Shown here: one piece after another, positions 57,699 to 64,000 of the stretch
How positions within the stretch are numbered: the first letter of the stretch is position 1
Layout of the letters: every line of letters begins with the position of its first letter
Assembly (NCBI RefSeq): GCF_030813415.1
Contig: NZ_JAUSUF010000007.1
Span: forward strand, 1 to 64,000
Length of the DNA stretch: 64,000 nucleotides
Direction of reading: 5' to 3'
DNA from: Eubacterium multiforme
Lineage (GTDB): Bacteria; Bacillota; Clostridia; Clostridiales; Clostridiaceae
Notes under the pieces: generated by a model
Databases searched by the model: none
Seen by the model: only the letters and a program-made list of their open reading frames with translations
Told to the model about the DNA's origin: nothing
Made by a program: the position numbers and the translations under genes

Positions 57699-59201
57699 AT
57701 GAAGGAAATGTATACTTATGATGAAATTGATTTTGGAACACTATTAGAAAAATTATTAAGGTATTCAGGACAAAAAAATTATTCTTTAGCAAGTGAACTA
57801 GGATATGATGTGTCATATATAAGTAAATGGATAAGTAATACTAATGTACCAACTTCAAAAAATATTAAAAACATATGCACTTCTATAGCTGAATTTTTTA
57901 TTGATAATGCAGATGATGAAGCTATTGAAAGGGTATGTGAATATTTAAAGTGCAAATATGAAGATGATGAAAAATTTCAAAAAATAATAAAAGATAATCT
58001 ATATAAAAGTTATAGAACTACATCTAAAAAGATTTCACGTGGAAGTATATTACATAATGGACATAATAAGATGAATGCAGAAATGATTATTAACCCTAAA
58101 TTACAACATATAGTATTAAACCATAAAATAAATGAATTTAAGAATAATGAAAAGCTAAATATTATTTTATTTACTGATATTTTTTCATTAGGAAGAGAAG
58201 ATAAATTACATTTATCAGGAATAAAGGGTAGAAATTTTAAAAGTGAAGCTCTTAATATAGAAAGTATTAAACTAAATTTATATTTAAATAAGGAACATAT
58301 AAAAACAAAGTTTGATGCTATGATACTTTTATATATGATTGTATCATTTTCTAATGATAAATTTAAACTATATAGTTTCAATAAGCCTCTTTGTTCATTA
58401 CTTATAGTTATTAAAGATTGCTTAGCTCATAGCAGCATAGTAGACAATAATAACCGTTGTATAATGTCATCTACTTCAGAGGATAAGAAGGTTGTACAAG
58501 AAATGTATGATACATTAGATGAATTAGTAAATACATCTTCAAAACTAATGGTTGAATCTTTAGATTTACAAAATATAATTAATAAAAAATATTATATTCA
58601 ATCTATTTTAAATGAAAATAAGAGCTGGATTTTAGGAAAAATAACAGAACATGCACTATCAACAGAACTTTTTAATGATTTACTTAATAGATATTTTAAA
58701 GATGATGAGGAGCTAAAGGATCAATTAATTCAAAATCATATATCAAATTTAAATGCTATGGTTGAGTCTAATGTTAAAATTTTAGTATATTTATCTACTT
58801 TAGATGATTTTATTTTAAATGGAGAAATAAACTTTTTTAATAAGAAGATAATTTTAACTTTAGAAGAAAGAGAAAAATGTTTTAGCAATATTTATAATTT
58901 CTTTATGGAACATAAAAATATAGAAATTAGATTAGTAGAAGGAAATTTTGTAGACTGCTTAAAAAATTTCACTGATATTTCTTTATTTTTAGCTGATAAT
59001 ATAAATTATATTAGAAAAGATTGCAAAGCTTCAGATAAACAATTTTTAGTAATAAATAATAAGGATTTAATCGAAATTTTCAATGATTTTTATAATGAAG
59101 TGTGGAAGGATTGTAAAGATGTAGTTATTTCTGATAATGAAAGTATACTAGAAAAGATTGCTTATTATATGAATTGTCTTAAATTATTAAAAAAAGAATA
59201 A
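57699..59201 (+). CDS. Unrecognised 500-residue protein with N-terminal HTH
   Basis: The first 75 residues look like an XRE-type DNA-binding domain (FGTLLEKLLRY, then YSLASELGYDVSYISKWISN). The remaining about 425 residues are soluble and mixed alpha/beta, with no membrane segment, Walker motif or known enzyme motif that I can see. It has a good promoter and GGTGG site. A transcriptional regulator with a large sensory domain is the best guess. I do not recognise a specific family. Confidence 0.6.
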   Translation: MKEMYTYDEIDFGTLLEKLLRYSGQKNYSLASELGYDVSYISKWISNTNVPTSKNIKNICTSIAEFFIDNADDEAIERVCEYLKCKYEDDEKFQKIIKDNLYKSYRTTSKKISRGSILHNGHNKMNAEMIINPKLQHIVLNHKINEFKNNEKLNIILFTDIFSLGREDKLHLSGIKGRNFKSEALNIESIKLNLYLNKEHIKTKFDAMILLYMIVSFSNDKFKLYSFNKPLCSLLIVIKDCLAHSSIVDNNNRCIMSSTSEDKKVVQEMYDTLDELVNTSSKLMVESLDLQNIINKKYYIQSILNENKSWILGKITEHALSTELFNDLLNRYFKDDEELKDQLIQNHISNLNAMVESNVKILVYLSTLDDFILNGEINFFNKKIILTLEEREKCFSNIYNFFMEHKNIEIRLVEGNFVDCLKNFTDISLFLADNINYIRKDCKASDKQFLVINNKDLIEIFNDFYNEVWKDCKDVVISDNESILEKIAYYMNCLKLLKKE

Positions 59202-59209
59202 GATTAAAT

Positions 59210-59299
59210 AAAAAAGGTGAGCCTTATTTAAGGATATCTAAAATGTTAAAATATATAATTACATTTTAAGATACACTTAAATATTTGGCTCACTTTTTA
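59210..59299. terminator. Long nested hairpin terminator
   Basis: The outer stem AAAAAGGTGAGCC / GGCTCACTTTTT encloses an inner stem TTAAGGATATCTAAAATGT / ACATTTTAAGATACACTTAA, making a hairpin of nearly 90 bases. It has T runs on both strands and separates convergent genes. The right arm overlaps the stop codon of the small gene at 59297. Confidence 0.7.
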
Positions 59300-59446
59300 T
59301 TTGTAATTTTTCATAGGATTTTTATTAGTTGAAGTCCATTGATTATTACCAGCAGTTTTTTCTTGGGAAGAAGTTTTAGCACCTTCTGTTTCTACTGGAG
59401 TAGAAATCCACTGATTATTAGTTGCAGTTTTTTCTTTTTCACTCAT
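59297..59446 (-). CDS. 49-residue repeat peptide, unknown function
   Basis: A small ORF starting ATG 59446 behind a strong GGAGG site 7 bases away. The peptide contains two near-copies of one motif: EKTATNNQWIST and EKTAGNNQWTST, about 21 residues apart, with a short basic end (NPMKNYK). It is hydrophilic, rich in Asn, Thr and Ser, with no signal peptide or membrane segment. The repeat, the RBS and the terminator support a real gene. I do not recognise a family; a small structural or spore/stress peptide is possible. Confidence 0.65.
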   Translation of the reverse strand: MSEKEKTATNNQWISTPVETEGAKTSSQEKTAGNNQWTSTNKNPMKNYK

Positions 59447-59509
59447 ATAAATTCCTCCTTCTTATAATACTTATAGTTTTAGCATTATAAAAATTTTAAT
59501 TCTAGGAAT

Positions 59510-59737
59510 TTATTTGTATTCTCCGTTATTATACTGATCAATTAATCCTTGAATTTTAAATACGCATCTAGCGCCACCACAAGATCCTGTTCCTGCACCA
59601 GTTACTTTTCTTACTTCTGCTATTGTTCTTGCACCATCTCTTATTGCATCTTTAATTTTGGCTCTATTAATTGCCTTACATATACATACTTTAGTTAATT
59701 TATCCATTATCTCTTGATTTATATTATTATTTTCCAT
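59510..59737 (-). CDS. BFD-like [2Fe-2S]-binding protein
   Basis: A 75-residue protein with the BFD pattern: CIC near residue 18 and CGGARC about 33 residues later, giving the C-x-C...C-x4-C set. The start is ATG 59737 after GGAGGATCT; an in-frame ATG 21 bases upstream lacks a site. It is encoded just below the TusA/DUF3343 genes, so it probably serves the same redox or chalcogen trafficking. Confidence 0.82.
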   Translation of the reverse strand: MENNNINQEIMDKLTKVCICKAINRAKIKDAIRDGARTIAEVRKVTGAGTGSCGGARCVFKIQGLIDQYNNGEYK

Positions 59738-59893
59738 ATTAGATCCTCCTAAATTCAATTTATCTATATTCTAAACAATATTTCTAATTTAATATTCATT
59801 TTATATAAATTAATTTAATCATTGTTTCAATTAAAAATCAATACTAAGTAATAAAAATTATTAATTTGATTTTAAAATATATTTATTTAAAAA

Positions 59894-59936
59894 AATAGCA
59901 CTTACATTTTTATTATAAATGTAAGTGCTATTTTAA
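59894..59936 (-). terminator. Terminator of the yedE-tusA-DUF3343 operon
   Basis: The stem AAAATAGCACTTACATTT / AAATGTAAGTGCTATTTT on either side of a short loop is followed on the minus strand by TTTTTAAATA. It lies right after the DUF3343 stop codon. Confidence 0.85.
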
Positions 59937-59940
59937 AATT

Positions 59941-60213
59941 TTAACTATTTTCTGCTTTATAGATACTTTTATAGCCTTCTTTAGTTACTTGAACTATTTG
60001 TTCTATTTCATCACTATGTTTAATATCTTTTTTAGCTAAGTTTTCTTTTTCAAATTTTACACAGGTTCCACAAGACGAACTTAAATCTCTTGGAACTGGC
60101 ATAATTTCTACCTTTAAATTTTCCATTTCACAATCTTTTTTAAATCGTAATGCACCAAAGTGAGAAAAAAATGTAGCTATATATATCTTCTTATTATTTT
60201 CTTTTAAGTTCAA
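59941..60213 (-). CDS. DUF3343 protein (putative Se/S carrier)
   Basis: About 90 residues. The DUF3343 pattern is clear: IYIATFFSHFGALRFKKDC, then VEIMPVPRDLSSSCGTCVKF with two cysteines (CGTC) near the middle. The start is uncertain: TTG 60213 has GGAG 9 bases before it, while ATG 60228 lacks a good site. Either way it overlaps the TusA-like gene, implying translational coupling. DUF3343 proteins occur beside YedE/YedF in selenium-using bacteria; binding of selenium or sulfur is inferred from that. Confidence 0.8.
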   Translation of the reverse strand: MNLKENNKKIYIATFFSHFGALRFKKDCEMENLKVEIMPVPRDLSSSCGTCVKFEKENLAKKDIKHSDEIEQIVQVTKEGYKSIYKAENS

Positions 60214-60397
60214 TGCTGTATTCTCCATTATCTTCTTTATAAGAAACCTCATAGTTCTTAGAATTTGCATAACGTGTTATGTTTTCAAGGGCAGGTGCAC
60301 AATCTACTAATATTGTATAATTATCATCACCTGACTCTAAAGCTTTCTTTAATATAAGAACTGGTTCTGGGCATGAACGACCTCTTGCATCAATCAT
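60194..60397 (-). CDS. TusA/YedF-like sulfurtransferase domain protein
   Basis: A 67-residue SirA/TusA-fold protein. DARGRSCPEPVLILKKAL carries the active CPxP cysteine near residue 8. The start is ATG 60397, 7 bases after AAGGAGGA. It shares an operon with the YedE-like transporter and DUF3343, which is the arrangement of selenium trafficking genes (YedE/YedF). It most likely relays persulfide or selenide. Confidence 0.87.
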   Translation of the reverse strand: MIDARGRSCPEPVLILKKALESGDDNYTILVDCAPALENITRYANSKNYEVSYKEDNGEYSIELKRK

Positions 60398-60410
60398 AAT
60401 TTTATCCTCC

Positions 60411-61478
60411 TTAAGATTTTTGTTTTTTTGTATTAACAATTGCAATTATAAACATAACTATAATTCCTATTATTACTGCGATTTTACCGTTTAATGTAGG
60501 TCCTTTTCCTGAAGATGCTAGTGCAAAGTTATGAGCAAAGGCTGCACCTGCTATTAAACCGATTACAGTAATTGCAGAATCAGTATTTCCTTCTCCTGTA
60601 AGGATAAGTTGTCTTAATGGACATCCTCCTAACAGTACAGATCCAAAACCTGTTGCTACCATTCCAAGTAAATTCCAAAGACCATCAGTATGAGCTACTG
60701 GTTGTCCAGCAAATCCAGGATTAAATCCTCCTACAATTAAACTCATAACAAAGGCAGAGATTAAAATAGAAATAAATCCATATAGCATTTTCCATTGACC
60801 GAATAAAACTAAATCTCTAATACCACCAACCATACAAAGTCTAGTTCTTTGTGCTATAATTCCTACAATAACTCCTGCTAAAAGAGAAATTATAATTGCA
60901 GCATGTTTTGCACCAGGACCTTTTCCTTCTGGAGTAAATAATATAAATGTTGGAGCAGCTACAAGAAGTATTAAAAGAACTACTTGAACTATAGGAACTA
61001 TTGTACCTTCCATTGATGTTAATTTATAAGTTCTTTTTAAAGAGTAGCCTCTGTTTAAAAAATATATTCCTAAAAGTATTCCAAGAACAAGTCCTATAAA
61101 TCCAAAAATTGCATTCCAGTCACCAGCTGCAAGACGTAGTATCATACGGAAAGGACATCCTAAAAACATTAAACATCCAATCATAATGAAAAATCCTAAT
61201 ACGAATCTAGTAACTGGTGAGGAACCACCCCTTGATGAAAATTCTTTTTTTGTAAGTGAAATAATGAAAGCACCTAAAACTAAACCTATGATTTCTGGTC
61301 TAATATATTGAACTGCTTGAGCTCTATGTAGACCAAGACTTCCTGCTGTATCTCTTAAAAAACAAGCGATACAAAATCCCATGTTAGCAGGATTACCAAG
61401 AATAACTAATGAAACTGAAATTATTCCTATTATAATTCCTGCCACGATAATACTTATTTTCTCATTTTTTAAATTCAT
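60411..61478 (-). CDS. yedE: YedE-like selenium/sulfur transporter
   Basis: A 355-residue YeeE/YedE membrane protein with about nine to ten segments. Conserved cysteine sites typical of this family are seen in CIACFLRD near residue 37, GCPFRMILRLAAGDW near 104 and GCPLRQLILTGEG near 285. It overlaps nothing but lies 13 bp before the TusA-like gene. It is expected to import a selenium or sulfur species such as thiosulfate or selenite derivative. The RBS is AAGGGGGA. Confidence 0.87.
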   Translation of the reverse strand: MNLKNEKISIIVAGIIIGIISVSLVILGNPANMGFCIACFLRDTAGSLGLHRAQAVQYIRPEIIGLVLGAFIISLTKKEFSSRGGSSPVTRFVLGFFIMIGCLMFLGCPFRMILRLAAGDWNAIFGFIGLVLGILLGIYFLNRGYSLKRTYKLTSMEGTIVPIVQVVLLILLVAAPTFILFTPEGKGPGAKHAAIIISLLAGVIVGIIAQRTRLCMVGGIRDLVLFGQWKMLYGFISILISAFVMSLIVGGFNPGFAGQPVAHTDGLWNLLGMVATGFGSVLLGGCPLRQLILTGEGNTDSAITVIGLIAGAAFAHNFALASSGKGPTLNGKIAVIIGIIVMFIIAIVNTKKQKS

Positions 61479-61525
61479 AGTTAATTCCCCCTTATACTAG
61501 AAATTTTAGCATAAGTTCTCAAAAA

Positions 61526-61552
61526 TGAATAATTCATTAATTCAATAATTCA
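61526..61552. promoter_or_regulatory. Candidate LysR operator in the divergent yedE/csd region
   Basis: TGAATAATTCA, a perfect 5-1-5 palindrome (61526-61536), is followed by TTAATTCA and TAATTCA. It lies between the two divergent units, and a LysR gene ends the plus-strand unit. Binding is inferred. Confidence 0.4.
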
Positions 61553-61661
61553 ATGTCATTTATTGATTTTTTCTATAAATCGACAAAAGCAAATTTTTAA
61601 CTTATAATATTTATAATGATTTACATTAAAGGAAATTATTATGGAATGAGGGGAGATTATT

Positions 61662-62822
61662 ATGAAAGAAAATAAAATTTATCTTGATAATGCTAGTACA
61701 TCATTTCCAAAGCCGTCTTCTGTTTCAAAAATGATGTTTGACTTTATTAATCAATATGGAACAAATATTAATCGTGGAGGATATAGTAAAGCTTATGAAA
61801 CTGCTGATATAGTATTTGAAACAAGGGAACAGTTAGCTAACATGTTTAACTTTCACGATTGCAAAAATGTAATATTTACTTCAAATATTACAGCTAGTTT
61901 AAATATTCTTTTAAAAGGTTATTTAAAAAATGGAGATCATGTTTTAGTTTCTGATATGGAACATAATGCTGTTATGCGTCCATTAGTACAGTTAACTTCA
62001 GAGGGGGTTACCTTTGATAGAATCTCTTGTAGTAATAAAGGAGAGTTACTTTTAAATGAAGTTAAGCCTCTTATTAAAGAAAATACTAAGGCTATTATAA
62101 TGACTCACGCTTCAAATGTTTGTGGTACGGTACTTCCTATAAAAGAAGTTGGAGAGATTTGTAAAGATAATAATCTTAAATTTTTTGTGGATTCTGCACA
62201 GACAGCAGGCATTTTACCTATAGATATGAAAGAAATGAATATAGATGCCCTTGCATTTACAGGACACAAAGGACTATTAGGACCTCAAGGAATTGGTGGA
62301 TTTATTATAAGTGATGAGCTTTCAGATGCAATTACACCTTTAATAAGTGGAGGGACAGGAAGTTTATCTCATACAGAAGAAATTCCAAGCTTTCTTCCAG
62401 ATAAATTTGAAGCAGGAACTTTAAATCTTCCAGGTATTTTAGGTTTGCATGGTGCACTTAATTATTTAGAAAAAGTAGGTATAGATAGTATTAGAGAAAA
62501 AGAACTTAAACTTACAGATATATTTATTAAAGGAATACAAGAAATGGACAAGGTAAAACTTATAGGGAAAACATCTACTAATGGTCGTGTTTCTGTTATA
62601 TCTATTCAACCTAAAGAAAAAGATCCAGCTCTTGTATCCTATGAATTAGATAGTATATATGGAATTATGACTCGTGTTGGACTTCATTGTGCACCTAATG
62701 CGCATAAAACTCTTAACACATATCCAACAGGAACAATTCGTTTCTCATTTAGTCACTTTAATACAGAAGAAGAGATTCTTTATGCACTTGATTCTCTTAG
62801 GAGGATTATTTATGGAGCTTAA
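61662..62822 (+). CDS. Cysteine desulfurase-like aminotransferase class V (TIGR01977 type)
   Basis: A 386-residue PLP enzyme. The N-terminal YLDNASTSFPKP, the PLP lysine in AFTGHKGLLGPQG near residue 203 and the Cys loop GLHCAPNAHKT near 343 are present. Such enzymes release sulfur from cysteine or selenium from selenocysteine. It is divergent from the YedE/TusA genes and overlaps the LysR gene by 11 bp, so its product probably feeds the same chalcogen relay. The RBS is GAGGGGA. Confidence 0.9.
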   Translation: MKENKIYLDNASTSFPKPSSVSKMMFDFINQYGTNINRGGYSKAYETADIVFETREQLANMFNFHDCKNVIFTSNITASLNILLKGYLKNGDHVLVSDMEHNAVMRPLVQLTSEGVTFDRISCSNKGELLLNEVKPLIKENTKAIIMTHASNVCGTVLPIKEVGEICKDNNLKFFVDSAQTAGILPIDMKEMNIDALAFTGHKGLLGPQGIGGFIISDELSDAITPLISGGTGSLSHTEEIPSFLPDKFEAGTLNLPGILGLHGALNYLEKVGIDSIREKELKLTDIFIKGIQEMDKVKLIGKTSTNGRVSVISIQPKEKDPALVSYELDSIYGIMTRVGLHCAPNAHKTLNTYPTGTIRFSFSHFNTEEEILYALDSLRRIIYGA

Positions 62823-63711
62823 ACAACTAGAGGCTTTTGTTGCAGTTATAGACTGGAAGGGATTTTCTGAGGCAGCAAGGCAACTTTGTCTTACTCAACC
62901 TACTGTAAGCACTCATATACAATCTCTTGAACGTGAGTTAAATACAAAACTTATTGTTAGAAGTACAAAGAAAATAACTATAACTAAAGAAGGGGCAAAA
63001 TTATATGAATATGCAGCTAGTATGTTGAAACTTAGGCAAAAGGCTCTAGAAGAATTTGATACTTCAACTAAAAGTATCATTAATATAGGAGCATCTACTA
63101 TACCATCTTCTTACATATTGCCTGAAATATTATGTTCTTATAGAAAAATTGAACCAAAGATTTCCTTTAATGCGTGGCATTCTGATAGTGAAGGAGTATT
63201 AAAAGAAATTATAAATGGCAACGTTGACATAGGGTTTGTTGGAACTGTAATAGATAACAAGGATTTTATATTTGAACCTTTTTTTACAGATGAACTTGTT
63301 GTAGCTGCTCCTAACACTTTATATTATAGGAAGTTTCTTAATAAAAATTTTGATATAAAAAATTTATTAGCTGAACCTATTATTATGAGAGAAAATGGTT
63401 CAGGAACAAAAAAGGAAGCTTATAGATTTATAAAAAGTATGGGGATTTCTCCAGAGTCACTTAAAATTATAGCTAGTATGAATGATCAGGAAGCTATTAA
63501 AAAATCTATAGCTAATGGTATGGGAATTTCTATTGTATCTAATAAGGTAATACAGGATATGGTTAAAACTAAAAAATTAATTGCATTTTCTATTGGAGAA
63601 AATGCAATTTATAGGAATTTATATATTGTTTATAGAAAAAATAAAGTATTACCAAAACATATAAAAAAATTTATAAAGTTTGTAAAGGAATATTATAAGG
63701 ATTTATATTAA
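62812..63711 (+). CDS. LysR-family regulator of the selenium/sulfur cluster
   Basis: A 299-residue LysR protein. The start is ATG 62812 with AGGAGG upstream; longer frames run inside the desulfurase gene. The N-terminal winged helix (FVAVIDWKGFSEAARQL, then LTQPTVSTHIQSLE) is followed by a periplasmic-binding-protein-like effector domain. It overlaps the desulfurase gene and so is co-expressed. It resembles the LysR proteins that accompany YedE/DUF3343 clusters and probably controls the divergent promoters. Confidence 0.9.
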   Translation: MELKQLEAFVAVIDWKGFSEAARQLCLTQPTVSTHIQSLERELNTKLIVRSTKKITITKEGAKLYEYAASMLKLRQKALEEFDTSTKSIINIGASTIPSSYILPEILCSYRKIEPKISFNAWHSDSEGVLKEIINGNVDIGFVGTVIDNKDFIFEPFFTDELVVAAPNTLYYRKFLNKNFDIKNLLAEPIIMRENGSGTKKEAYRFIKSMGISPESLKIIASMNDQEAIKKSIANGMGISIVSNKVIQDMVKTKKLIAFSIGENAIYRNLYIVYRKNKVLPKHIKKFIKFVKEYYKDLY

Positions 63712-63778
63712 AAAATTTAGTGAAAAAATACTATAAAGGTCACTAAAAATTTTTTGAAAAATATAGCAATTTGATTAA

Positions 63779-63807
63779 TTGACTTTTTTATGGGCATAAT
63801 ATATAAT
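63779..63807 (+). promoter_or_regulatory. Promoter of the T-box transcript
   Basis: TTGACT (63779-63784), a 17-bp spacer and TATAAT (63802-63807) precede the T-box leader by about a dozen bases. Confidence 0.82.
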
Positions 63808-63818
63808 GTTTTTAATAA

Positions 63819-64000
63819 AGACAATGATTAGGAAAAGTAGTTAATAAACTTATTTTAAGAGAGTAGCTGTTTGGTGAGAAGCTACAATAAGTATTAATGA
63901 AAATCACCTAGGAGTTGGTGGCCTAACGGTAAAAATTTACCTATTAAGTTAACCCGTAATCTTGCGTTAAAAGATAGAGTATGTTAGTACTTAAAATAGT
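63819..64000 (+). promoter_or_regulatory. T-box leader (5' part; runs off the window)
   Basis: From about 63819 the sequence follows the T-box Stem I pattern: GATTAGG paired with CCTAA (63922), the AAAAGTAG loop-E-like stretch, and the distal AGAGAGTAGCTGTTTGGTG then GAAGCTAC, a close match to the conserved AGAGAG-GGTG-GAAGC block. The antiterminator with its UGGN bulge and the regulated gene lie beyond 64000. The specifier codon could not be fixed; it should be in GAAAATCACC (63899-63908). Confidence 0.82.

Overview
The window is AT-rich, has Shine-Dalgarno sites of the GGAGG type, frequent TTG/GTG starts, spore-germination genes (csp, sleC), sigma-54/PRD regulation, a T-box and a PyrR attenuator. 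This points to a spore-forming, anaerobic Firmicute of the Clostridium sensu stricto group, close to the perfringens/baratii lineage (inference from gene content and composition; no search was possible). I saw no tRNA, rRNA, CRISPR, insertion sequence or prophage.

Layout. 0.1-8.1 kb: a minus-strand operon (EIIA, EIIB and EIIC of a galactitol-type PTS, a class II aldolase, DhaK and DhaL) behind a consensus sigma-54 promoter with three exact copies of a 9-bp upstream element. Facing it are a small membrane protein and a LevR-like sigma-54 activator. 8.1-14.7 kb: short-chain dehydrogenase and Cof phosphatase; the OpuC-type osmolyte ABC transporter; a NatAB-type exporter. 14.7-23.9 kb: PyrR-attenuated carAB; a small SOS-controlled YciI-like gene; a long glutamine synthetase; glutamate racemase; a STAS-like protein.

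24.1-38.1 kb: a glycosaminoglycan (hyaluronate/chondroitin) disaccharide utilisation locus: IclR regulator, kdgA, kdgK, two unsaturated glucuronyl hydrolases, kduI, kduD, a LUD protein, mannose-family PTS EIIC and EIID, a YajC-like protein, a heparinase II/III-like protein and a sodium:solute symporter. Together they import unsaturated disaccharides, hydrolyse them, convert the unsaturated uronate via KduI and KduD to KDG, then KDPG, then pyruvate plus glyceraldehyde-3-phosphate. The EIIA and EIIB subunits that EIIC/EIID need are absent here. The kdgA upstream region holds a duplicated promoter/operator module and a GntR-type palindrome.

38.3-46.3 kb: PAP2 phosphatase, DedA protein, cyclophilin, DUF3783 protein, an XRE/S24-fold regulator, then a fused two-domain Csp germination protease and its substrate SleC, with sporulation-type promoter sequences before each. 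46.6-57.5 kb: M20 peptidase, membrane transporter, lipoprotein, radical SAM protein, ComB-like phosphatase, rubrerythrin, a GltD-like oxidoreductase, and two tandem OFA-type MFS transporters. 57.7-64 kb: an unrecognised 500-residue HTH protein, an unlisted 49-residue repeat peptide, and a selenium/sulfur trafficking cluster (BFD-like protein, DUF3343, TusA/YedF-like, YedE-like; divergent cysteine desulfurase-like enzyme and LysR regulator). The window ends inside a T-box leader whose gene lies outside.
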